Shown here piece after piece: positions 27,763 to 37,675 of a stretch of DNA of 64,000 nt. Below the pieces are notes generated by a model that saw only the letters and a list, made by a program, of their open reading frames with translations, was not told where the DNA came from and did no database searches. Source of the stretch: Desulfobacteraceae bacterium CG2_30_51_40. Lineage in GTDB: Bacteria; Desulfobacterota; DSM-4660; Desulfatiglandales; Desulfatiglandaceae. Made by a program: the position numbers and the translations under genes. How positions within the stretch are numbered: position 1 is the stretch's first letter; each line of letters begins with the position of its first letter. The stretch lies in assembly GCA_001874005.1 (NCBI GenBank), contig MNYJ01000167.1, positions 26,254-90,253 on the forward strand, given 5' to 3'.

Positions 27763-28725
27763 TTACCTGCAGAAGTTGTTCTCTTGAAGTGCATCTCCTT
27801 CAGTATATAGGTCTCCGTATAATTTCCTGGCGCAATCAGGGCATATTCCGTGGCTGAATTCCGCGTCCGAGTGGCTGCTGATATATGCTTCGATCTGATT
27901 CCAGTACCCCTTGTCGTCACGGATCTTCTTGCAGGAAGCGCAGATTGGAAGAAGGCCCTTTAAAGCCCTTACCTGGCTCAGGGTGTATCTCAGCTCTGCG
28001 ATAACCCTTTCCTTCTCTGCCTCGGCCTTTTTTCTCTCATCCATCTCAGCCCTTATCCTGTCGTGCGATTCCCTAATTTCACGATTCTGAGCGGCAAGGC
28101 ACCTTCTGAGTCCGGAGACAAAACCTCCGAAAGAAGCAACCCACAAAAGCAATATACCGAATATGACAAACAAAAATATTTCATAATTAAAGTCAAATCC
28201 CGCTCTTTTCTCAAGATACTCCAAAACCAGTAAGCTGCCATATAGTGCCATCACCGCTCCGGTAAGGGTCATATACTGACCTTTTTTCAAGCTAAGCATC
28301 CCAAAACTGAATGCAGGCAGGTAAAACATTAGCACTATAGGTCTTGCCCCCGGAAGGGCATAAAGTGCCACCATGCCCCAGCAGGTTGAATAGAATATCT
28401 GCGCCCAGGTAAGGGAAGGATATGAAAAGTGAAGATTAAAACCCGTAAGGAAGAATAGGAAGAATGCAGCGTTTCCTATAAAGGCAAATGCTGCAAAGAA
28501 CCACCATTGATTTGTGCTAAGTCTGCCAAGTCCGAGCCTGCATGTCAATATGGTGGCGATACCTACCAATGCGTAGGTGCCCACGGCCATACCAAAGCGC
28601 ACCAGACGAACGCGCTGGGCCTGGGTAATATTCCCTCCAGCATGGACCATAATAAGCCCCATTCTCTCTCCAGCTATTACTCCAGGAAGCCCCGATGAGG
28701 TAAACCGATTCGCAGAAGCAGGCAT
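27763..28725 (-). CDS. multi-TM putative sensor protein with C-terminal LPICASCKKIRDDKGYW module
   Basis: ~6 TM helices, coiled-coil (ERKKAEAEKERVIAELR), then ALKGLLPICASCKKIRDDKGYWNQIEAYISSHSDAEFSHGICPDCARKLY; no kinase/GGDEF domain follows. Confidence 0.75.
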   Translation of the reverse strand: MPASANRFTSSGLPGVIAGERMGLIMVHAGGNITQAQRVRLVRFGMAVGTYALVGIATILTCRLGLGRLSTNQWWFFAAFAFIGNAAFFLFFLTGFNLHFSYPSLTWAQIFYSTCWGMVALYALPGARPIVLMFYLPAFSFGMLSLKKGQYMTLTGAVMALYGSLLVLEYLEKRAGFDFNYEIFLFVIFGILLLWVASFGGFVSGLRRCLAAQNREIRESHDRIRAEMDERKKAEAEKERVIAELRYTLSQVRALKGLLPICASCKKIRDDKGYWNQIEAYISSHSDAEFSHGICPDCARKLYGDLYTEGDALQENNFCR

Positions 28726-29009
28726 AACTCTTCAGAAAGCAGATTTACAATTCAGCCCCAGGGAGCCTCTTACAGCCCTCCCCGGAAATGTTCATTAGTC
28801 TATATAAGAAAAAAAGTCAACGCGCTACTTTGAAAGGCCTTTCAGGGTCAGGGCCACCTTCTTAAGGATTCATATGTAAACCTTATGCTTTCCTTTGCGC
28901 CTAACAGGCCATAGAATAGCAGCAGATCAGGTGTATAGATTGGCCGGCTTTTAGGCTCTTCAGGGAGCCGGAACCAGGCGATGCCAGCAACTGACAGCCT
29001 CCACGGAAT

Positions 29010-29058
29010 ACAGACTAACCGCCATGGCCTGTTGCGGCACAATAAAAGATGAAAATAG
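29010..29058 (-). repeat. dispersed intergenic repeat (family 2), tail module, inverted copy
   Basis: Reverse complement: tttactattttcatcttttattgtgccgcaacaggccatggcggttag. Confidence 0.55.
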
Positions 29059-29094
29059 TAAATAGTCTGAGGTATTTTTACATAAAACCACCTA

Positions 29095-29236
29095 GTGTCC
29101 ATCCGGAAATGGCTATTTTCACCGATTTCGGCGTTGGGCTCAAATTTTAATCCTCGAAATACGTCAATGTATTCCTGTGGTTAAAATTATCGCCCGCCTT
29201 GAACTCGACGAAACTATCTCATTTCCGGATGGACAC
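29095..29236 (+). mobile_element. 142-bp MITE-like palindromic element, copy 2
   Basis: 17-bp perfect TIR GTGTCCATCCGGAAATG; flanked by 6-bp direct repeat CACCTA (29089-29094 / 29237-29242). Confidence 0.93.
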
Positions 29237-29261
29237 CACCTAGAAAATAACAAAGAAGATT

Positions 29262-30950
29262 ATGACGACAATACATCTTCCACCCGCAACATACTCTAAC
29301 GCCGAATCAGCCGCCCCAGAGGGGTTCGATGCAATATTTGCAACCCCCTACCCTTTTTCCGACCATCCCTCTTTTCCTGAAGGGATACTTAAGCGGGCGC
29401 TTGAAGACGCGGGATTTTCTGTTGGAATCATAGAAACCCCCTTCTGGCAGAGATCGGATTCATTCAAGATACTCGGAAAACCGAGGCTTTTTTTCGCTGT
29501 CATATCAGGCCCGGTTGACTCCGTTGTCCTCAACTACACCTCTTCAAGGAAGAGGAGAATGGAAGATCTATATCAACTAAATGGAAATGCCTTTTTTGAG
29601 GGTTATCCTCCCTCTATCTCATATAAAATAAGGCCTGACAGGGCCGTTATCGTATTTTCTCAGAGGATAAGGCAGGCCTGGGGTGATATTCCGGTCATAA
29701 TCGGCGGTATTGAATCAAGCCTGAGGCTTTTTGCCCACTATGACTTTCAGCAGGACGCCATAAGAAGATCAATCCTCTTGGACTCCCGGGCCGACCTCCT
29801 TGTAACAGGACCGGGTGAAAAACAGCTTGTGACCGCAGCCAGGCTCTTGAAGGGAGGGGCACTGATTCGTGAAATCACGATACCGGGAACCGCCCGGATA
29901 TGCAAAGAGACGGAACGGCCTGATGATGCGGCGGAGCTTCCTTCGTACGAAGAGATAACAACCAATCCTGCAAGACTCATTGAGGCCCACAAGACCACGC
30001 TTAAGGCCATGGGACAGGGGAAGGCTCTGATCCAGAGATATGGGAACAGAATTGTTGCCTCTCAGCCCCCTGAGCGCTACTCGACAGGAGACCTTGATCA
30101 TATATACGGGCTTTCTTACATGAGGTCTAATGTCATGGGAGGGGATATGTCTCCTGCTCTCAGGATGAATCTTTTCTCCGTTACCTCTCACAGGGGATGC
30201 GCCGGGGGATGCGCTTTTTGTTCCTTAAACCTGCAGGAGGGAAGACGCATCATCTCCCGCAGCCTTGACTCGGTGGTTTCAGAGGTTGAAAGACTTACTC
30301 ACCATAAGGAGTGGAAAGGTTATATATCCGATATAGGCGGGCCTTCGGCAGATATGTACGGCGCAGAATGCGAAGGTGAAACCTGCATAAGATTATCATG
30401 TCTGTCTCCTTCGAGATGCCCTCGGTTCGATCTTCAAAGACGCTATCTCGGCCTTCTTCGAGAATGCAGGAGCATCAAAGGGGTAAAAAAGATATTCGTC
30501 GGATCCGGAATAAGATACGACCTTCTCCTTCATGATCCGGAGCTTCTCGAGGAGATCATGGTACATCACTGCGGAAGTTTTTTGAGGATTGCTCCGGAGC
30601 ACACGGAGGATCATATTTTAAGGCTCATGGGAAAACCGCCCTATAAGGCCCTTGAAGACTTTGTGAGGCTTTTCAGATCAATCCGGAAGGCAATGAAGAG
30701 AAAGGTGGAACTTGCCCCCTACCTGATGGTCGGGCATCCCGGAGAAACCGAACGGGACGTAGAGGAAATGAAACGCAAACTTTTCTCCCTTTCCCTTCCT
30801 ACAAAGGATGTGCAGATATTTACCCCTACCCCCGGCACCCTTTCAACCGCCATGTATGTTGCCGCTACAGACCTCACGGGGAGGGATATCCATGTCGAAA
30901 AGGGCCTGAAGGCCCTCAGTATCCGCCGGCGCATGATCGCATCAGGCTAG
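29262..30950 (+). CDS. YgiQ family radical SAM protein
   Basis: 562 aa; SVTSHRGCAGGCAFCSLNLQEGRRIISRS (CxxxCxxC), DLQRRYLGLLRECRSIKGVKKIFVGSGIRYDLL, LRIAPEHTEDHILRLMGKP. Confidence 0.92.
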   Translation: MTTIHLPPATYSNAESAAPEGFDAIFATPYPFSDHPSFPEGILKRALEDAGFSVGIIETPFWQRSDSFKILGKPRLFFAVISGPVDSVVLNYTSSRKRRMEDLYQLNGNAFFEGYPPSISYKIRPDRAVIVFSQRIRQAWGDIPVIIGGIESSLRLFAHYDFQQDAIRRSILLDSRADLLVTGPGEKQLVTAARLLKGGALIREITIPGTARICKETERPDDAAELPSYEEITTNPARLIEAHKTTLKAMGQGKALIQRYGNRIVASQPPERYSTGDLDHIYGLSYMRSNVMGGDMSPALRMNLFSVTSHRGCAGGCAFCSLNLQEGRRIISRSLDSVVSEVERLTHHKEWKGYISDIGGPSADMYGAECEGETCIRLSCLSPSRCPRFDLQRRYLGLLRECRSIKGVKKIFVGSGIRYDLLLHDPELLEEIMVHHCGSFLRIAPEHTEDHILRLMGKPPYKALEDFVRLFRSIRKAMKRKVELAPYLMVGHPGETERDVEEMKRKLFSLSLPTKDVQIFTPTPGTLSTAMYVAATDLTGRDIHVEKGLKALSIRRRMIASG

Positions 30951-31879
30951 TGGCTGGTTCCGCATCCGGTTGAAACAGACGTAAGAAGCCTGCGGGTTAT
31001 GAGACTCACAAGACCCCATATAGCATCTGCCGCCAGATGTGCCTCAATAGACTGGTCAAACAATACAGACACCCGTGCTTCGAACTCCTCATCCTGTTCC
31101 CAGAGAAGGATATATACGGGAATCTTTGGAAACGCCTTGAGCATGTATGCGGCATCCGCCATAGGCAAGGGGATTCCCCCGAGGGCTTCCGCGGCCTTTC
31201 TGAAACCGTCAATATCTTCCCCGAAGCGCCGCTCCAGCGGGCCGAGACTCAGTTCGTGAGGCCCCCGGAAGAAGTGGGCGCATTTCAACTGCGCCGCGCT
31301 TACGGGGCGATTGACCAGCGCTCTGGGACCAACTCCCAGGAGATAGACCAGGCAAAGAAGGGTCATGAGGGGATCTTCTATGTGCTGCCAAGTCCCCCTG
31401 CACTCCATGTAAATGGATTTGGCCTTGGCATCAACGAGGATCCAGTCATTCAAGAAAGGCATCAGTATCCCTGATTGCGGGTGAAGTGTGACCTCTGCGT
31501 CAGCGCAAAGGACCGCCAAATCCTTTGCAGCCAGATCATCCCAGTATTGCGGTGAGACACTGATCCTGTCTCCCGAGGGCGCTCGATGCTGAGCTGCCTC
31601 GTTTCTTCTTCTTTCCTGCATGCTCAAAAACCCCTCACTGAAAGGATATGGGCCTGACCTGAACCTTTCGCACGGAAAATCTTCACAATCCCTCATGCAG
31701 TAGGCGACACGCTTTTCAATTGCGCAGGCAAGAACCGGACAGGCTGCTCCGAATAGCTTCATCTGGGCTGCAGCCTTTTTGCGGGCCTCATCCGATTTCC
31801 CTGACCCGCAGCTCGAACAAATACCCAGAAGCTGCAATCGGCATATATCGCAACTAATTCCACATGCACCGGTAGGCAT
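30947..31879 (-). CDS. DUF3795/DUF3786-type Cys-rich protein
   Basis: N-terminal ACGISCDICRLQLLGICSSCGSGKS...CPVLACAIEKRVAYCMRDCEDFPCERF; C-terminal region resembles DUF3786. Confidence 0.72.
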   Translation of the reverse strand: MPTGACGISCDICRLQLLGICSSCGSGKSDEARKKAAAQMKLFGAACPVLACAIEKRVAYCMRDCEDFPCERFRSGPYPFSEGFLSMQERRRNEAAQHRAPSGDRISVSPQYWDDLAAKDLAVLCADAEVTLHPQSGILMPFLNDWILVDAKAKSIYMECRGTWQHIEDPLMTLLCLVYLLGVGPRALVNRPVSAAQLKCAHFFRGPHELSLGPLERRFGEDIDGFRKAAEALGGIPLPMADAAYMLKAFPKIPVYILLWEQDEEFEARVSVLFDQSIEAHLAADAIWGLVSLITRRLLTSVSTGCGTSH

Positions 31880-31956
31880 ATAAATCGCTCCTTAGAGCTG
31901 CGCTTGAGGGACGCACAATATTAATATCTGCAAAGAGGATCATCAGCATCAGGTAT

Positions 31957-32400
31957 CTATTTCAACCCCATAACCAGCCTGTAGATCCAGTTTGCCGCCA
32001 GAGCAGCGATCAAGACTATGAAAAGTCCCTTTGAAGAACGAGGCATTAGAGACACCGACACCCTTCTTCCTACAAAAAGCTCAGCTATAAAAAAGGCAAC
32101 ACTTAAAAGGGCACAAACCAAGACAGCAACATACAAAAGCGCCCCCAATGGAGAGTTGAAAAAGGCCCAGGCCCAGTCTCCTGCAGCCATGGCCCAGAAT
32201 GATCTTGTCGTGCCGCAAAGGGGACAGGGATATCCTGTCCATCGAAGAAAGCTACACGGTCTCAAGGGGATGATATCCAGCGGGACAAAACGGGACAAAC
32301 TCAGGACTAGTACCGCCCCAAGAACCATCACCAAACGGCCGGCAGACAAGCCCTCAGTCAAAGCCCTGTTAAGAAGACTTCTCCTCGATAAGCCGTCCAT
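31957..32400 (-). CDS. DUF2752 membrane protein
   Basis: RPCSFLRWTGYPCPLCGTTRSFWAMAAGDWAWAFFNSPLGALLY typical of the family; start MDGLSRRS preferred. Confidence 0.8.
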   Translation of the reverse strand: MDGLSRRSLLNRALTEGLSAGRLVMVLGAVLVLSLSRFVPLDIIPLRPCSFLRWTGYPCPLCGTTRSFWAMAAGDWAWAFFNSPLGALLYVAVLVCALLSVAFFIAELFVGRRVSVSLMPRSSKGLFIVLIAALAANWIYRLVMGLK

Positions 32401-32983
32401 TTGAAAATATATCCCGATAAGCAACGGTTAATATACAAGCCTGGATAGGCAGGGTAACGACGACTCCTATCGCGCAAAGCACAAGTCCGACAGTGCCGAT
32501 AAGGCTTGCGATGGCTGAAAAGCTCAAGAAATGCCAGAAATTGCTCCTGGCAACTTGATAGCTTTGAGCGGATGCCTGCCAAAACCCCATACCTCTGTCC
32601 ACTATAAGAAACATGCCGAATATCAGAAGCGCCTGAGCCACATAAGCGATAAAAATGGCGGCAAGTTGCCCTACGCACGGAAAAAATGAGACCACTGCCC
32701 CTGCAATAATAGTGGCAATCCCCCAGACGAATACAAAAAGAAGGGAATCAAGAAAGAACTGAAAGCCTTTCATGAGCAGTCCCAGCTCTGCCTTTTCACC
32801 AGGTCCGTCAAAAAGCCTCAACGTAATCATAATCATGCCGGCTATCATCGGCCCTGCAAGAATACCCGCCGTGGCGGCGCTGAGTATCACGGCTATCAGA
32901 GTAGCAAGAATGAGGAAGGGAGCGTTCTTCTTAAAGAGGGAAAAACCATCCTCGAACCATTTGCCGTATTTTACCTCTGTCAT
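32369..32983 (-). CDS. multi-TM membrane protein (DUF4013-like)
   Basis: MTEVKYGKWFEDGFSLFKKNAPFLILATLIAVILSAATAGILAGPMIAGM with several TM segments; start MTEV preferred over 33004. Confidence 0.7.
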   Translation of the reverse strand: MTEVKYGKWFEDGFSLFKKNAPFLILATLIAVILSAATAGILAGPMIAGMIMITLRLFDGPGEKAELGLLMKGFQFFLDSLLFVFVWGIATIIAGAVVSFFPCVGQLAAIFIAYVAQALLIFGMFLIVDRGMGFWQASAQSYQVARSNFWHFLSFSAIASLIGTVGLVLCAIGVVVTLPIQACILTVAYRDIFSNGRLIEEKSS

Positions 32984-33259
32984 GGAAAAGGCCTTTCTCC
33001 CCAAGAAGGCAACTGAAATCTATTTGATCATGTTCAGGGATTTTATAATACACCTCCGGTTCTTCGCGGGCAAGATCAATAAAGGAGGAGAGAGTGGACA
33101 TCTAAACCGAATATCAAAAACCCATTTTATTTGAAAATTTGGCCGGCAGGCTGAAGGGCATTTGAAATGAACAAGTTGCCATGATAACCAGAGGATCAGC
33201 AAAATAACCTGCCCCACCCTTCCCTCCCCCCTTGAGGGTGAGGGATATATGGAATGGGG

Positions 33260-33304
33260 AGATTCTCATGCCTTGTTTTGCCCTGCCCGGGCATGCGGAT
33301 TAGC
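33260..33304 (+). repeat. dispersed intergenic repeat (family 2), tail module
   Basis: gattctcatgccttgttttgccctgcccgggcatgcggattag. Confidence 0.55.
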
Positions 33305-33367
33305 ACGCAGCAATAAGGGGAGATAAGCGAAGCAGATAGACGTTTTCAACAGCCTGCTGACAGAGGA

Positions 33368-34384
33368 TCAGCATCCATCGCTTGCCCTGGGTTTTCTCTT
33401 GGGAACAGTTGTCTTGGCAGGCCCCTGCCGGACGACCTTTCCCTGACCCGGAGAACCTATCTCTACAGGATACCCCTTTTTACACCACTCAATCCATGCG
33501 CCGTCATAAACGCTTACGTTTGTGTAACCAAGAAGCCTTGCAGCGAAATAATCCACAGTACCGAAACAGCCGCTCACGCATGTGAAGGCAATATGTTTAT
33601 CAGGCGCAATGCCCTTTGCCTGGAAGATATCTCTAATTTCAACGGCCGACTTGAACTCCTTATAGTTCTCTCCTGTAAGAAGTTGCATGAACATCAGATT
33701 GCTTGAACCGGGGATTCTCCCAAGCTTTTCACCAGCTCGGCTCATCTCTTTTCCAACGAATTCATCCGGCCTCCTGGAATCAACAACAACAAGGTTCAGC
33801 CTATCAAAAATCCCTATGTACCCCTCAAGCTCACCGGCAGTCATGAGGCGATTTCTGTTGAATGCCTTGACCGAATATTTGACTTCCGGAAAATTGGGAG
33901 ATTCGGTTACGAGTGGACGCTTTTCGGCCATCCATTTATCTATCCCGCCATCCAGTACTGACATCTTCTCATGTCCCAGCATCTCCAATGCCCAGAAAAC
34001 CCTGGTTGTAGCAGGAAGCCTCTGGGAACGGCCTACAAGGATGATATGATGATCGGATGACACACCCTTTGCCTCAAGAAAAGAGATAAGGTCCTTGAGT
34101 ATAAGCATCTCCTCCACACCATCCTTCATTCCCTTTATTGCCGATGTGGGCATGCGGATTGAATTGGCTATATGCCCTTTTGCGTAAAACGCGTCAACCG
34201 GTTCAATATCCTGCCTGTCAAGTATCCTGATGCCGGGATCGCTCAGGTGCTCAGAGAGCCACTGGGTTGTGACAAGGAAGCGTGATTCCGTATATCCGCC
34301 GTTTTCTACCGCCAACGCACCCGCAGCAGAAATAATCAGGTATAAAATGCCGATAGTACCAATAAGCCGAAATCTTTTTGCCAT
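33368..34384 (-). CDS. secreted/lipid-anchored rhodanese-family sulfurtransferase (two rhodanese-like domains)
   Basis: N-terminal hydrophobic signal; WLSEHLSDPGIRILDRQ...VLDGGIDKWMAEKRP and VVVDSRRPDEFVG...GRIPGSSNL...AFTCVSGCFGTVDYFAARLLGYTNVSVYDGAWIEW. Confidence 0.85.
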   Translation of the reverse strand: MAKRFRLIGTIGILYLIISAAGALAVENGGYTESRFLVTTQWLSEHLSDPGIRILDRQDIEPVDAFYAKGHIANSIRMPTSAIKGMKDGVEEMLILKDLISFLEAKGVSSDHHIILVGRSQRLPATTRVFWALEMLGHEKMSVLDGGIDKWMAEKRPLVTESPNFPEVKYSVKAFNRNRLMTAGELEGYIGIFDRLNLVVVDSRRPDEFVGKEMSRAGEKLGRIPGSSNLMFMQLLTGENYKEFKSAVEIRDIFQAKGIAPDKHIAFTCVSGCFGTVDYFAARLLGYTNVSVYDGAWIEWCKKGYPVEIGSPGQGKVVRQGPAKTTVPKRKPRASDGC

Positions 34385-34798
34385 TAAATCCTCCTCCTCG
34401 ATTTTGAGATATTAAACAATAAAATGCCCTATTAATTCCCGGGGGAAAGCTATGTTCCACGGACATTTATAGCCTAAAGCAATAAATATGCCTCACACGC
34501 TAGTATTATCGCATCTCAAAACGCTGAAGATCAGACACTATAAATGATAAATTTTTATCTTAAATGTCTTTAAATCCTAGGATGGGGTGCGCTAAGATTA
34601 ACAGATGTTTAAATAGTAGTCATCGAGGGAAACTCTGACTTCCAACCTGCGTTCACTGGTCCAAAATGCAATGAGAAAATAATACAATTTCAGCAGGCAT
34701 TCCGTCGTTGTCCGGGTACACAAAATCGCTTGACTTTCGGCGTTGCCCTATATAGGATTAATATCATCATAATTATACCATTTACACGAGGTCTCAAA

Positions 34799-35254
34799 GT
34801 GCGTATAACCAGGGCAGCAGAATATGCGGTCAGATGTATCCTTTTTATTTGTATGAAGGCGCAAGGTGAAATTGTCACCAAAAGGGAAATAGCCCGAGAA
34901 ATGGATATCCCTGACCAGTTTCTGGGAAAAATTGCCGGGGCCCTCGCGCGTGCCGGCATTCTTGAGATAGTTCAAGGAGCCAGGGGTGGATACAGACTCC
35001 TTCGCATGCCCTCAAAGATATCTCTTCTGGATGTGGTTGAGGCCATAGGAGGTGAAATCTTCCTAAACGACTGCATTATGAACCCTTCATCATGTTCGAG
35101 AGTTCAGGGCTGCGCTGTACACAGAGTCTGGGAAAAGGCGAGAAACCAACTCAGAGAAACCCTCGGCTGCACCCTTTTTTCAGACCTGTTGGCTGAGGAA
35201 TCCTGCCCTGCGGGAAAGTCTTTTAATAACGCGGCAGGCAGGACGATAGAATGA
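34799..35254 (+). CDS. Rrf2 family transcriptional regulator
   Basis: GTG start; VRITRAAEYAVRCILFIC, REMDIPDQFLGKIAGALARAGILEIVQGARGGYRL, Cys cluster CIMNPSSCSRVQGC. Confidence 0.9.
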   Translation: MRITRAAEYAVRCILFICMKAQGEIVTKREIAREMDIPDQFLGKIAGALARAGILEIVQGARGGYRLLRMPSKISLLDVVEAIGGEIFLNDCIMNPSSCSRVQGCAVHRVWEKARNQLRETLGCTLFSDLLAEESCPAGKSFNNAAGRTIE

Positions 35255-35294
35255 TTAAACCCTTAGCAGCCGCTAACGCGGACGGAAAGGAGGA

Positions 35295-36605
35295 ATGAAG
35301 GTGGATGCATTAATCTTGTCAAGGCTTCAGTTTGCCGCAGCTACGTTTTTTCATTTCCTGTTCGTACCACTGACTCTCGGGCTTTCAATACTGGTTGCCG
35401 TCATGGAGACAAAGTACGCTCGAACAGGGGACAATCTCTACCTGCGCATGACAAAATTCTGGGGGAAGATATTCCTGATAAACTTTGCGATAGGGATAGT
35501 CACCGGCATTACCCTGGAATTTCAGTTCGGAACCAATTGGTCCAGGTATTCTGCGTTTGTCGGCGACATATTCGGTTCTCTTTTGGCCATAGAGGCTACA
35601 GCCGCCTTCTTCCTGGAATCAACCCTCATAGGCGTCTGGATCTTCGGGTGGAATAAACTCTCAAGAAAGGCCCATGCTGCGGTCATGTGGCTTATAGCAG
35701 GTGCGTCAACCTTATCTGCTGTATGGATACTAATTGCCAACTCCTGGATGCAACACCCGGTGGGATATGTCTTAAGAAACGGCAGGGCCGAATTGAGCGA
35801 CTTTGCCGCCGTGGTATTCCAGCCGTGGGCTATCCTTGAATTTGTCCACACGGTATCAGCGGCCTATATCCTGAGCGCCTTTTTTGTCATGGGGATAAGC
35901 GCCTATCACCTTCTTAAAAGACAGCATATCGAATTCTTTACAAGATCTTTTAGAATCGCCCTTGTCTTCGGCCTTGTATTCACATTGGTCGAGGTGGTCG
36001 AGGGACATCTGCACGGAGCTGATCTGGCTGAAAAGCAACCAACCAAACTGGCAGCTATGGAAGCCCACTGGGAAACAAGTACATACGCGCCGAAATACCT
36101 CTTTGCCATCCCGGATGAAGAACAGGAAAGAAACCTTATACAGATAATGCCCATCCCCGGAATGTTGAGTCTATTGGCCCGACACTCCCTTTCAGCCGAG
36201 GTAAAGGGCCTGAAGGATTTCCCAAGGGATGAAAGACCGCCGGTATTTATTTCCTTTGCCGCCTTTAACACAATGGTGGCGCTGGGATTTTATTTCCTGC
36301 TTATGACCGTGGTCGGCTGGTTCAAGAGAAACAAACTACTTGAAAGCAGGGGCTACCTGCGGCTGATGCTTTACTCCATCCCACTTCCATATCTGGCCAA
36401 TGAACTGGGATGGACCCTTGCTGAGGTAGGTCGTCAACCGTGGATTGTTTACGGTCTTATGAAGACAAGCGATGCGCACTCCCCTATTGCGGCCTCGCAG
36501 GTGGGAATTAGCCTTGTCGCCTTTATCCTGGTTTACGGGCTGATTGGAATAATAGGCTACTACCTTATGGCACGGCATGCTGCAAAAGGCCCTGAAGCAG
36601 CATGA
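35295..36605 (+). CDS. cydA: cytochrome bd ubiquinol oxidase subunit I
   Basis: LSRLQFAAATFFHFLFVPLTLGLSILVAVMET, GITLEFQFGTNWSRYS, GWTLAEVGRQPWIVYGLMKT; 436 aa. Confidence 0.95.
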   Translation: MKVDALILSRLQFAAATFFHFLFVPLTLGLSILVAVMETKYARTGDNLYLRMTKFWGKIFLINFAIGIVTGITLEFQFGTNWSRYSAFVGDIFGSLLAIEATAAFFLESTLIGVWIFGWNKLSRKAHAAVMWLIAGASTLSAVWILIANSWMQHPVGYVLRNGRAELSDFAAVVFQPWAILEFVHTVSAAYILSAFFVMGISAYHLLKRQHIEFFTRSFRIALVFGLVFTLVEVVEGHLHGADLAEKQPTKLAAMEAHWETSTYAPKYLFAIPDEEQERNLIQIMPIPGMLSLLARHSLSAEVKGLKDFPRDERPPVFISFAAFNTMVALGFYFLLMTVVGWFKRNKLLESRGYLRLMLYSIPLPYLANELGWTLAEVGRQPWIVYGLMKTSDAHSPIAASQVGISLVAFILVYGLIGIIGYYLMARHAAKGPEAA

Positions 36606-36646
36606 GGTTAACTAACCTGCATTTATTTTTAAGAAGGAGGTAAAGA

Positions 36647-37675
36647 ATGGAACTGGCAAGCATCTGGTTTTTCATCTGGGGACTGCTCTGGGCGATTTAT
36701 TTCATCACCGATGGATTCGACCTGGGCATAGGAATTCTCCTGCCTTTCCTTGGGAAGAAGGAGGAAGAAAGAAGGACAATGCTGCGGGCAATGGGTCCTC
36801 TATGGAATGGAAACGAGGTATGGTTGATAACCGCCGGAGGCGTTACCTTTGCCGCCTTCCCAATGCTCTATGCCGTTATGTTCAGCTCCCTCTATTCAGC
36901 CCTAATGCTCGTTTTGTTCGGATTGATCATAAGGGGGGTATGTGTTGATCTAAGGGCAAAAGCCAATACGAACGCCTGGAGAAGGATATCCGACGCGGGT
37001 ATCTTTCTGGGGAGTCTGCTTCCCGGGATACTTCTGGGAGCAGCGTTCGCCAATATATTCCGTGGGCTGCCGATTGATAAAGAAGGGATATTTCATGGCT
37101 CCATACTGACCCTGCTCAATCCATACGGCCTACTGGGCGGAGTGCTTTTCCTGATGTTTTTCCTGCTTCATGGAAGTATCTGGCTCTCGATCAAGACTCA
37201 AGGGGAGCTGAGAGTTAAGGCCGCCGCTACATCTGCCGGACTTTGGGTGGCGCTTTTGATTGCGGCAGTAGTTTTTCTGATATCATCTGCCTTCGCTACC
37301 ACCCTGTATGATAACTATATATCAAGACCCGGCCTCGGAGTTGTCATACTCATAGCAGTGGCAAGCATACTTGCAATCCGCTTCTTTCTCGCCAAAAAAG
37401 CCTACTGGAAGGCATGGTTTTCCTGCGCAATTTCCATTCTGGCTTCAACATTTTTTGGGGTCATAGGGCTTTTTCCGGCGATGTTTCCCTCAAGCCTCAA
37501 CCGGGAATGGAGTCTTACCGCCTTCAACGCCTCATCAAGCCCTCTTACTCTCAAGATAATGCTCATAGTCGCAATTATTTTTGTTCCCATTGTACTTGCC
37601 TATCAGATATGGGCCTACGGCCTCTTCAGACATCCTGTCACTGAAAAGGAAATGGCATCTGAGGATTCCTATTAG
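36647..37675 (+). CDS. cydB: cytochrome bd ubiquinol oxidase subunit II
   Basis: IWFFIWGLLWAIYFITDGFDLGIGILLPFLGKKEEERRTMLRAMGPLWNGNEVWLITAGG. Confidence 0.95.
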   Translation: MELASIWFFIWGLLWAIYFITDGFDLGIGILLPFLGKKEEERRTMLRAMGPLWNGNEVWLITAGGVTFAAFPMLYAVMFSSLYSALMLVLFGLIIRGVCVDLRAKANTNAWRRISDAGIFLGSLLPGILLGAAFANIFRGLPIDKEGIFHGSILTLLNPYGLLGGVLFLMFFLLHGSIWLSIKTQGELRVKAAATSAGLWVALLIAAVVFLISSAFATTLYDNYISRPGLGVVILIAVASILAIRFFLAKKAYWKAWFSCAISILASTFFGVIGLFPAMFPSSLNREWSLTAFNASSSPLTLKIMLIVAIIFVPIVLAYQIWAYGLFRHPVTEKEMASEDSY

